A DNA stretch of 60,120 nt from positions 1-60,120 of the forward strand of contig CABVDR010000010.1 of NCBI GenBank assembly GCA_902497145.1. Reading direction: 5' to 3'. The stretch is from an uncultured Oscillospiraceae bacterium (lineage in GTDB: Bacteria > Bacillota > Clostridia > Oscillospirales > Oscillospiraceae). The first letter of the stretch is position 1, and each line of letters opens with the position of its first letter. The notes beneath the pieces were generated by a model. The model was not told where the DNA came from, searched no databases, and saw only the letters and a list, made by a program, of their open reading frames with translations. Shown piece after piece: positions 41,763 to 51,164 of this stretch. Position numbers and translations under genes: made by a program.

Positions 41763-43508
41763 TCAAATGCGCACCAACAGGGTGTTAAAGCCCTGGAAAT
41801 GACGGTAATAAAATTCCTTGGCCTTTTTCTTTACCATGAGTACCCCCATGCTGTCCATGGCGACCTCCTCGTTGTCTGTCTCGGTGATCCGGTGGGTGCG
41901 CAGGGAGAAGGGATCAAAGGCCATGGCGTTGTCCCGGATGTGGAGGTCGAACACGCCGGGCTCCGACTGGAAGAGGGTAATCTGGATGTAGATATCGCTG
42001 CGTGCCGACTCCTGGGCATGGGTAAAGATGGCCTGGCTCATCTCCTCCAGAGCCATGGTGACAAAGAAGGTCTGCTGCATACTGGCTCCCTGCATGGCAC
42101 AGAACTCCTCGCACTCCTCCAGCAGCCCGGACAGCTCCTTGGTGTCCTGCTGGAGCATACGGTGAAAGATGGGGGTCTCATCCAGGCTGGACATTTGAAG
42201 GCTTTTGTCGGCGATCAACTGCCACACCCCCACAAGAACCAGGGAGAGGTATTCCGTGGCGGGATAGACCAGCCAGAAATAGGGCAGCGGTCCCATGGCC
42301 AGAGGGACGGCAAAGGCCAGGTATACCGCAAAGGAGCGCAGGAAAGTGAGCACCATGGTCTGGGATGCCTTGCCGATGGACTGCCAGTAGGCGGACAGCA
42401 GAATGCTGCCCCCCGCTCCGATGCCGCCCACGCAGTACAGCCGCAGAGCCAGTGTCCCCATGCCCACCATGTCCTCCGACAGGCCGAACAGCCGGGAGAT
42501 CTGGGGGGCGAAGAGGGCCACTGCCGCCAGGAGCAGCATACCCAAGGTGCCGCCCCATTTCAGGGCCAGGTGCAGGGTGTCCCGCTCTGCCTGCCGGTTG
42601 CGCTCCCCGTGGAAGGTGGCGGCCAGAGGCTGGATGGTGGCGGCTACGCCGTCAAACAGTCCCACCACCAGGTAGGAGATGTTAAGCACCACATTGAACA
42701 CCGCCAGTCCGCTCTCCCCGTGTCGGCTGATGAGCAGGTTGTTGATCACAAGGAAGAAGAGAAACTGCCAGATGTACTGGGATGAGGTGGAAAACCCGGT
42801 GCGGTAGCACTGAAACATCACCGAGAAATTGGGGCGGTTCAATCCCAGGCTGAGGATGTTGGCTTTCTGGAAAAAGTGAGGCAGGTAAATAAGCACCGCC
42901 GCCCCCACCCCGACGATGGTGGAGTACACCGCGCCGTTGATGCCCATGCCAAAGCCCAATACGAACACAAAGGACAGTCCTACGTCCAGCAGATTGGACA
43001 CCGCCAGCCCCACGCTGGCCCGCCGCTCCCCGTCGTCACACCGCAGGAAGTAGTAGAAGAGCATGTTCAAAAAGAACAGCGGCGCGGCGGCCAGAAGGCG
43101 GACCGCGTAGGACTTGGTCATCACGTAGACCTCCCCCTGGGAGGGATCGGCTCCCAGCAGGAGGAGCAGGGGCTCCACAAACACCTCCCCCAGAATGGCC
43201 AGGGCAATGCTCACCGCCAGGGCCAGAAGCAGCATCTGCCGAAACACGTCCACAGCCTGCTTGACCTTTCCGCTGCCCATCAGCTGGGCAAAGGTCACCG
43301 AGCCGCCCACGGCCATCCCCAGGTGCAGCACATTGAACACCATGTAGATGGGAGATACCAGGCTGATAGCGGCCAGGGCCGACTCGCCCATCACCATGCC
43401 CACGCACAGGGCGTCAGCCAGATTGGCCAGCCCCAGGCAGACCGAGGCAGCCACGGCGGGAAAGAAAAAGCGGTAAAAGATCTTGGTTGTAAAGGCGGAT
43501 TCCCTCAT
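41763..43508 (-). CDS. MATE-family transporter fused to an RsbW-like ATPase domain
   Basis: This 581-residue protein has a complete MATE multidrug/toxin exporter (about 12 membrane segments, residues 1-430) followed by about 140 soluble residues with the GHKL anti-sigma pattern: N-box TMALEEMSQAIFTHAQ, G1 box LHIRDNAMAFDP and G2 box DSMGVLMVKKKAKEF. The tail resembles the two free RsbW-like proteins of this cluster. The usual N-box Asn is replaced (MSQAIFTHA versus FVNIAHYA), so ATP binding may be altered. The ATG at 43508 overlaps the DUF2156 stop by ATGA; AAAGGGG lies upstream. It could couple transport, or just membrane location, to the partner-switch. Confidence 0.88.
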   Translation of the reverse strand: MRESAFTTKIFYRFFFPAVAASVCLGLANLADALCVGMVMGESALAAISLVSPIYMVFNVLHLGMAVGGSVTFAQLMGSGKVKQAVDVFRQMLLLALAVSIALAILGEVFVEPLLLLLGADPSQGEVYVMTKSYAVRLLAAAPLFFLNMLFYYFLRCDDGERRASVGLAVSNLLDVGLSFVFVLGFGMGINGAVYSTIVGVGAAVLIYLPHFFQKANILSLGLNRPNFSVMFQCYRTGFSTSSQYIWQFLFFLVINNLLISRHGESGLAVFNVVLNISYLVVGLFDGVAATIQPLAATFHGERNRQAERDTLHLALKWGGTLGMLLLAAVALFAPQISRLFGLSEDMVGMGTLALRLYCVGGIGAGGSILLSAYWQSIGKASQTMVLTFLRSFAVYLAFAVPLAMGPLPYFWLVYPATEYLSLVLVGVWQLIADKSLQMSSLDETPIFHRMLQQDTKELSGLLEECEEFCAMQGASMQQTFFVTMALEEMSQAIFTHAQESARSDIYIQITLFQSEPGVFDLHIRDNAMAFDPFSLRTHRITETDNEEVAMDSMGVLMVKKKAKEFYYRHFQGFNTLLVRI

Positions 43509-44371
43509 ACCGGAACCCCTTTCCATAGCGGAGTAATGGCCGCGGGGACGGCCTGAAGTTTATTGTTTTTCAGACCGGGCAAATCCAGGTCCTCCTCCAG
43601 GTTGATCCACTGGACCTGTGGGGGAAGGCGTTGGTACAGCTCCCATTTTACGTAGTTTACCGTGGAGGGGATCAAGGTCTTTTCCACGTGAAAATCAAAG
43701 ACGTCGGGGGCGATGATGGCGCCAAACGCAATGGCCTGGGGGCCTTCCTCCGTCTTGGCCAGGATCCCCTGAAAGTCCAGTGCCTCAAACTCCCGCAGCC
43801 CCAGCAAGGCTTCGTCGCCGTCGCCCGTTTTTCCGCGAAGCTGAGCCCACTGGTAAACCACCTGCTCCGCTACGGTCAGATTCTCTGGTTCCAGGGGCTC
43901 GATCACCCAGTTGTGCCGTTCCCGGGCTTTCCGAACCTTGGCGCGCAGGTTGCGGTAGGCGCCGCCCTGCATCTCAATTTGGGCATTCCGGTCACAGATG
44001 TACTCAGAGTCCCCCGGGGCCTCCTCAAAGCGGAACCGTCCGGGAAAGTGGGCGTGAACAAAGTCCATATCCTCCCGGCGTACATAGTGCAGGGAAAAAT
44101 CAGGGCAGTCCAACCCCGCCTGGAGAAACGCCGCCTGGGCCTTTTCGCTTCCGCAGGGATAAAACCAGGCGTTCTCTCCCCGATGGGCAAACCGGACAAA
44201 AAATGCGTCATCCTCCAGGCAGACAGACAGCTGCAGCGTTTTCTGCCAAAGAAACAGTGAGCTGAAGGCGTGGGCGCTGAGCGTATGCCCTGCGTTTGCG
44301 CGAATGGCATTGATGACCGGGCGGTCCTCCAGACAGAACGGCCGGCAGCGCTGCTGTATGTGATCTAACAT
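43505..44371 (-). CDS. DUF2156 protein (phosphatidylglycerol lysyltransferase C-domain-like)
   Basis: This 288-residue soluble protein matches the DUF2156 family, a double GNAT-like fold also found at the C-terminus of aminoacyl-phosphatidylglycerol synthases. Features are LRAKVRKARERHNW, then FDFHVEKTLIPSTVNYVKW and INLEEDLDLPGLKNNKL near the end. It lacks the membrane flippase part of MprF. It may transfer an aminoacyl group from tRNA to a small acceptor. It is coupled to the MATE-fusion gene by ATGA and follows the STAS gene by 17 bp. Confidence 0.85.
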   Translation of the reverse strand: MLDHIQQRCRPFCLEDRPVINAIRANAGHTLSAHAFSSLFLWQKTLQLSVCLEDDAFFVRFAHRGENAWFYPCGSEKAQAAFLQAGLDCPDFSLHYVRREDMDFVHAHFPGRFRFEEAPGDSEYICDRNAQIEMQGGAYRNLRAKVRKARERHNWVIEPLEPENLTVAEQVVYQWAQLRGKTGDGDEALLGLREFEALDFQGILAKTEEGPQAIAFGAIIAPDVFDFHVEKTLIPSTVNYVKWELYQRLPPQVQWINLEEDLDLPGLKNNKLQAVPAAITPLWKGVPV

Positions 44372-44388
44372 AAATAATCCCTCGATTG

Positions 44389-44685
44389 TTACTCGATTGT
44401 CAAAATATCCACAAAACCCGTGACCTCAAAGACCTCCATAATGGTATCGTTCACGTTGCGCACCACCATCTGTCCCTGCTTGTTCATCCGCTTTTGAGCG
44501 GACAGGATGACACGCAGTCCCGCCGAGGAGAGGTAGGCCAGATTGGACAGGTCCAGCGTCAGATGGGTTACGCCGCCCAGAGATGCGGACAGCTCCGCCT
44601 CCAGCTGAGGGGAGGTGGTGGTGTCCAGCCGGCCTTCCAGAAACAGGGTGAGAGAATTTTGGTTCTGAGTTTTTGTAATAGTCAT
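44389..44685 (-). CDS. STAS-domain anti-sigma factor antagonist (RsbV/SpoIIAA-like)
   Basis: This 98-residue protein has the STAS fold with the phosphorylation site in NLAYLSSAGLRVILS (Ser53/Ser54). Unphosphorylated STAS proteins bind RsbW-type ATPases and release their partner; the ATPase phosphorylates and the SpoIIE-type phosphatase dephosphorylates them. It is the only STAS gene visible for three RsbW-like domains. GAGGTAACTACC precedes the start. Confidence 0.94.
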   Translation of the reverse strand: MTITKTQNQNSLTLFLEGRLDTTTSPQLEAELSASLGGVTHLTLDLSNLAYLSSAGLRVILSAQKRMNKQGQMVVRNVNDTIMEVFEVTGFVDILTIE

Positions 44686-44734
44686 GGTAGTTACCTCATT
44701 TCTTATTTGAATTGGATGGAGCGGGAAAAAGGGG

Positions 44735-45172
44735 TTATTCGCTCCCGCCCACAGGAGCTGTGTCCAAGTTTTTTACCAGGGTCAGAATGTTCTGCCCGTC
44801 CTCATATTGGTAGTGGACCTGGTCCATGGAGCGCTTCACCATCAAAATGCCCAGGCCGCCGATCTGCCGCTGCTCCGCGGAAAGGGTGATGTCCGCGTCC
44901 TTCTTTTTCAAAGGATTGAAGGGCACGCCTTGGTCCATAAACTGGATGGTAATGCGGGGAGGAGGCTGATCCACATGGCAGCGGATCCGCGCCCAGCCAG
45001 GCTGATCGGGAGGGTAGGCATAGTGGGCGATGTTGACAAAGATCTCTTCCACCGCCACATCCAGCTGTGCCCGGACCCGCTCGGAGTAGGAGTACTCCTT
45101 CAGCTGCTCCAGCACAAACTTCTGTACCGGCTCCAACTGGTCCAGAGCAGCTGGGAAACATTTTTCTATCAT
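44735..45172 (-). CDS. Second RsbW/SpoIIAB-like ATP-binding protein
   Basis: This 145-residue protein shares the N-box VAVEEIFVNIAHYAY, the G1 box MDQGVPFNP and the G2 box GGLGILMVKRSMD with the copy at 39685-40092. The ATG at 45172 is preferred since GAGGTGATT lies about 9 nt upstream; a GTG four codons earlier overlaps the phosphatase-like stop. It lies immediately after the gene for the degenerate phosphatase and before the STAS gene, so the order PP2C, RsbW, STAS is that of a partner-switching module. Confidence 0.93.
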   Translation of the reverse strand: MIEKCFPAALDQLEPVQKFVLEQLKEYSYSERVRAQLDVAVEEIFVNIAHYAYPPDQPGWARIRCHVDQPPPRITIQFMDQGVPFNPLKKKDADITLSAEQRQIGGLGILMVKRSMDQVHYQYEDGQNILTLVKNLDTAPVGGSE

Positions 45173-45180
45173 GGGAATAA

Positions 45181-47169
45181 TCACCTCGCTTGCTGTTTGA
45201 AATGGTTGGGACTGTGGGTCTGTGTTTCCAGCTGCCGGGTCACCGTAATCACGTCCATGCTGTCCTGAGACTCAAAAACCACCCGCTGGGTGTTTTGGCG
45301 AATGTAGTTTGCCGACCGGGCGGCCGCCTCGCCCCGGGCGTGCTCCAGGGGATTCTGCCCGCCCATGGGGCCTTTGATCTGGAGCAGTACGGTACCAGTC
45401 TCCAGGGTAACGGCGCACTGGGCCAAAAAGCGGGCGTCGGGTTCCGCCTGCCCGCAACACAGCACAAACAATTCGTCGGCCAGCACCGCAATCTCGGCGG
45501 TCTGCCGGCTGGTAAAGGCATTGGCCTTCATCTGCCCCCGGAGGAAGTCCAGCAGGACCCGCTCTCCCGCCTGCCCGGTGCTCAGGACGCAGTGGGCCAT
45601 GGCCCGGTCCCGCCGGCGATACTCCAGAGCCAGCATGGCGTAGCCGTCTACCTGGACCCGCTGGGAATAAGCCCCCGCCGCGTCCCGGACAAATTCCAGC
45701 TGCCGCTCCACGTCAAAGCCCCGGCTCTGGCTGAGATTCAAAGTGGCCCGAAGCTGGTCCTCGGAGAAGGCCTTGCCGGCCTCGTTCTGGATTTCGCCCA
45801 AGGCTCGGGTGTGGAAAAACATCCGGTCGCCCTGCCGCAGCTCCAGCTCCAGCACCTGGTAGACCACATTTTCATTCTGCCCCAGGGGGGCATAGGGGGG
45901 TGCCTGCACCCACTCATACCGGTCCTGGCTGCGCATGAGCAGGGGGACCTCCTGCCCGGCATTGATGCAGGAGAATTTGCCCGTCATCTCATCCAGCACG
46001 CCCACCAGAGCGTGGAGGACGAAGGCGCCGCTCATCTCGTGCAGCTGGCTGTTGGCAGCGGTCATGGCCGCCGCCAGGGACAGGCCGGAGCGCAGCTGGC
46101 TTTTGATGGCGGTCTGGGCCATGGCAGTGTAGAGTGCCTGAGGGATCCCCTCCCCTGGTACCGCCCCGATCACCACGCACAGCCGGTCCTGGTCCAGCAT
46201 GAAGTAGTCGTAAAAGTCGTACTCTACCTCCCGGCCCCGGCATAGCAGGCCGTGGACGTCAAACTCGTAGCCCTGTTCCCGCTGGGGCAGCTCCTTGGGC
46301 AGCATGGACTGGTTGAGCTCGTTGGCCAGCTGCAGCTCGATCTCCAGCTTCTGTTCCCGCACCGCCAGCTCCTTCTGTTCAAAGTTGTTCAGGTCAATTT
46401 CCACCAGCATCATGCGGAAGGCGTCGGACAGGGTGCGCAGCTCGTCGTGGCTTTTGATCTTCACCTTGGTGAAGGTGGATTTGTCCTCGCCCCCCTCATA
46501 GTCCTGGGCCGCCTTGGTCAGCAGGCGGATGGGCTGGATGAAGATGCGGCGGATCACCAGCATAAAAATTACGATCAGAAGGGCAGCCAGACAGACCAGC
46601 AGCACCGCCATGTTCACCAGGAAGTCCCGCTCCTGGGCTGCGGCCTGATCCATGGGCTGTTCCACCACGATATAAGCGGACACGTCGCCGCCGGTGTGGT
46701 CTACCAGGGCGGCGGTGAGCATCCGCCAGCCCAGGTTGGGGTCCTTCCAGTAGAGGGGCGTGAGAGCCTGCCCGTCCAGCAGCTCATCCAAAGCGGCGGC
46801 ACCCATGCCACCAGGCATCCACAGATCCCCCGGGGCGAGAAGCTCCTCTTCGGTGCGGTCGCCGGCGCACGCCAGCACCTCCAGTCCACTCTCCTGGGGC
46901 CAGACCACCGCCGCGAAGGACACCGCCTCCTGATCCGCTGCCTGGGACAGGAGCTGCTCAAGCCCACGGGCATCCCCTTCATCCAGCACCTGGGCTTGCC
47001 CGGCCAGATCCTGGGCCAGCTCCTGGCCGTGCTGGCCATATAGGGCCCGGGTGTCCCGGAGGTAGGTGTGGTAGCTCATGGCCAGGGCGGCACAGCAGAG
47101 GATCAGGCTCATCACCAGCACCATGAGCAGCAGCTTCCGTCCCAAAGTTAAGCGTGTATTCCGTTTCAA
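45181..47169 (-). CDS. Membrane SpoIIE-type phosphatase homologue lacking catalytic aspartates, with C-terminal RsbW-like domain
   Basis: This 662-residue protein has a membrane segment at 11-31, an extracytoplasmic region of about 130 residues, a second membrane segment near 185-207, HAMP, then a PP2C-like domain. At the sites where its neighbour has GGDFYD, ADVSGKG and LYTDGVTEA, this one reads VEYDFYD, GAVPGEG and FHTRALGE, so at least two metal-binding aspartates are lost. Residues about 535-650 look like a weak GHKL/RsbW-type domain (AVLADELFVLCCGQA). It is likely a pseudo-phosphatase: a sensor or scaffold that holds STAS or RsbW proteins. The start is TTG with GAGGTGG upstream. Confidence 0.85.
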   Translation of the reverse strand: MKRNTRLTLGRKLLLMVLVMSLILCCAALAMSYHTYLRDTRALYGQHGQELAQDLAGQAQVLDEGDARGLEQLLSQAADQEAVSFAAVVWPQESGLEVLACAGDRTEEELLAPGDLWMPGGMGAAALDELLDGQALTPLYWKDPNLGWRMLTAALVDHTGGDVSAYIVVEQPMDQAAAQERDFLVNMAVLLVCLAALLIVIFMLVIRRIFIQPIRLLTKAAQDYEGGEDKSTFTKVKIKSHDELRTLSDAFRMMLVEIDLNNFEQKELAVREQKLEIELQLANELNQSMLPKELPQREQGYEFDVHGLLCRGREVEYDFYDYFMLDQDRLCVVIGAVPGEGIPQALYTAMAQTAIKSQLRSGLSLAAAMTAANSQLHEMSGAFVLHALVGVLDEMTGKFSCINAGQEVPLLMRSQDRYEWVQAPPYAPLGQNENVVYQVLELELRQGDRMFFHTRALGEIQNEAGKAFSEDQLRATLNLSQSRGFDVERQLEFVRDAAGAYSQRVQVDGYAMLALEYRRRDRAMAHCVLSTGQAGERVLLDFLRGQMKANAFTSRQTAEIAVLADELFVLCCGQAEPDARFLAQCAVTLETGTVLLQIKGPMGGQNPLEHARGEAAARSANYIRQNTQRVVFESQDSMDVITVTRQLETQTHSPNHFKQQAR

Positions 47170-47220
47170 AAGCGGTCCACCTCGTTTCTGCCATATACCG
47201 GCGGGAATCCGGAAGGCAAG

Positions 47221-49368
<2,148 letters not shown>

Positions 49369-49403
49369 GGTGCCTCCTCCTTTCCTGAAATGGGATCCGG
49401 CTG

Positions 49404-49790
49404 TCAGGGGACCTTTACAGTCATGGCCGGGGTGATGCTCACCTGAATGACGCCCCCGTAGGAGCATATCAGCTTGCTGGTGTTGTTCAGCAGGGGACGC
49501 TTACACACCAGCACCGTGGGGCAGCCTGGGACCCAGCTCACGGTAGCTGGCACGCAGGGCATGGGGGTGAGCACCCCCATGGCCGCCGCCGTGGCTGAAG
49601 CTACGGTGGGGTTGGCCGGGTTGGAGCACATGCCGAAGGTGGGGACGTTGGCCATGGGGGCCCCGTCCAGGATGGTGGCGGCCGGCAGCTTGCCCATGGT
49701 CACCGTCTGCTGGCTGGTTACCGTAAGGGTGGCGGGGGCTGCACCGAAGGGGCAGGTACACACCGCGGTCTGAACAACTGGATTTGCCAT
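49404..49790 (-). CDS. DUF4280 PAAR-like spike-tip protein
   Basis: This 128-residue protein is rich in Ala, Pro, Val and Cys and follows the DUF4280 pattern: VQTAVCTCPFGAAPATL, then GAPMANVPTFGMCSNPANP and MPCVPATVSWVPG. DUF4280 proteins are PAAR-like beta-stranded cones that tip the central spike of contractile injection systems and may carry effectors. RBS GAGGAGAAGCG precedes the ATG. It lies between the carboxypeptidase-like accessory gene and the AAA+ ATPase gene. Confidence 0.92.
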   Translation of the reverse strand: MANPVVQTAVCTCPFGAAPATLTVTSQQTVTMGKLPAATILDGAPMANVPTFGMCSNPANPTVASATAAAMGVLTPMPCVPATVSWVPGCPTVLVCKRPLLNNTSKLICSYGGVIQVSITPAMTVKVP

Positions 49791-49824
49791 ATCGCTTCTC
49801 CTCTTTTGGGTCAGGACGGCTGGA

Positions 49825-50553
49825 TTACAGCCGGATCGTCTGTTGATTTTCCCCCTGCTCCAGGGTGAGGCTGGCTGCCAGACCCCGCTGGGGGTGGTAG
49901 ATTTCCAGGGTACAGGCCCCCGAAAGTACGGCAGTCAGGCGGCCCTGGGCATCGGTGTGGTAGCGCTGGGCTGGCAGCAGGGGACGGCTGCGGCGGTGGG
50001 TGTGGAGCAGGGGGGAGGACAGGGTACCCATCTCCTCCTCCAGGCTGCGCAGAGACACAATTTCGCTGTGATCCCCGTCGGCAATGAGGTAGGCTCCCGG
50101 GGGAACGGCGGACTGAGGGCCCTTGCAGTAGAGGCGGAACTGGTCTGTCCCCGCCTCTGCCTTGGTCTGGGCGATCTTCAGATCAAACCCGGCGGGGGCG
50201 GCCAGCCACAGCTGGAGGTTCGGGACTGGCTGGTCCTCTTCCAGCACAGTGAGCTCCAGACGGGTGATGTCTCCCCGGAAGGGGTAGCCTGCCCCGGGCT
50301 TCATGGTGACCTCCAGCTCCAGGGTGCCGGGTCCGGCCTGAAAGTCCACCCACTCCTCCTGATAGCCCTGGCTTCGAAGGGCCAGACGGTGGTCTCCCGG
50401 CACCAGATCCAGTAGCACCAGGTGCCCTCCGGCCTTGGCCAGGGGACGGATGGGCGCACCGTCCAGGGTGCACAGCAGGCTGGAGCCCTCCAGGGCCGCT
50501 CCGGTGTAGCCGTCCCGCACGTGAAAGACGGCGCTGGCGTGGAGGGTAATCAT
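49825..50553 (-). CDS. Injection-system accessory protein with beta-sandwich (carboxypeptidase-regulatory-like) domain
   Basis: This 242-residue protein opens with a Cna_B/carboxypeptidase-regulatory-like beta domain (VFHVRDGYTGAALEGS, then LVPGDHRLALRSQGYQEEW) and ends with a second strand-rich part. It has no signal peptide or membrane segment. It overlaps the DUF4255 gene by 4 bp. Proteins of this kind recur in such clusters, perhaps as sheath decoration or adaptor, but no function can be read from the sequence. Confidence 0.75.
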   Translation of the reverse strand: MITLHASAVFHVRDGYTGAALEGSSLLCTLDGAPIRPLAKAGGHLVLLDLVPGDHRLALRSQGYQEEWVDFQAGPGTLELEVTMKPGAGYPFRGDITRLELTVLEEDQPVPNLQLWLAAPAGFDLKIAQTKAEAGTDQFRLYCKGPQSAVPPGAYLIADGDHSEIVSLRSLEEEMGTLSSPLLHTHRRSRPLLPAQRYHTDAQGRLTAVLSGACTLEIYHPQRGLAASLTLEQGENQQTIRL

Positions 50554-51140
50554 CGTCCCACACCTCCCGGTTTTTGCTGGGTGTCGATGGACACGTCAGT
50601 GACCCGGGTGAAGCGGCGCTCCCGCTTGGAGTCGATCTCCACCCCGGTGAGCAGCACCACAAAGGACAGCTTGTAGGCGGTGGAGGTGTTGTTCCAGATC
50701 TTCAGCAGCTGGTCCTGGGTGGTCTTTTCCAGCACCACATGGATCTGGGCGTTCTGCTCCGCCAGGGAGCCGCTGAGATATTCCTGGTCGATGACCGGGT
50801 GGTCCCGGAGCACCTGGAGGGCCGCCCCCACCATGCGGTACTGGTCGGCCTCCTTAAGCTGGGCCGGGGCCTTGGAGTGGGCGGTGACCAGAAAGCGCAG
50901 GTTGTACCGGGTGGGACGCACCCGCTCCACCTCCCGGCTCACCTGGTAGTAGCCGCTCTGGGCCCCCTGGGTGTCCTCCTCCACCTGATAGAGGTAGAGG
51001 GTCAGCTGATTATTTTCACTTTCATGGGGGGAGCACAGGGAGATGAGCTCCCGGTTGCTGATGGGCTCTGGGGTCAGATTCTCCCGAAGCATCTCCACCA
51101 GGGCGCTGCCTGCCTCCACCAGCGCGGTATAGTCCGCCAT
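50550..51140 (-). CDS. DUF4255 tail-terminator-like protein (Pvc16/Afp16-like)
   Basis: This 196-residue protein matches DUF4255: N-terminal DYTALVEAGSALVEMLRENL, a central YNLRFLVTAHSKAPAQLKEA (in parts), and YKLSFVVLLTGVEIDS. In characterised injection systems the family caps the tube and sheath and sets length. It follows the MORN gene by 24 bp, with AAAGGAGGAGG upstream. Confidence 0.9.
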   Translation of the reverse strand: MADYTALVEAGSALVEMLRENLTPEPISNRELISLCSPHESENNQLTLYLYQVEEDTQGAQSGYYQVSREVERVRPTRYNLRFLVTAHSKAPAQLKEADQYRMVGAALQVLRDHPVIDQEYLSGSLAEQNAQIHVVLEKTTQDQLLKIWNNTSTAYKLSFVVLLTGVEIDSKRERRFTRVTDVSIDTQQKPGGVGR

Positions 51141-51164
51141 GGTACCTCCTCCTTTCGCGGCCGG

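Noticed and set aside
45181..47169. Active SpoIIE phosphatase
   Set aside because: The aspartates that bind metal in the neighbouring phosphatase are replaced at two or more positions.
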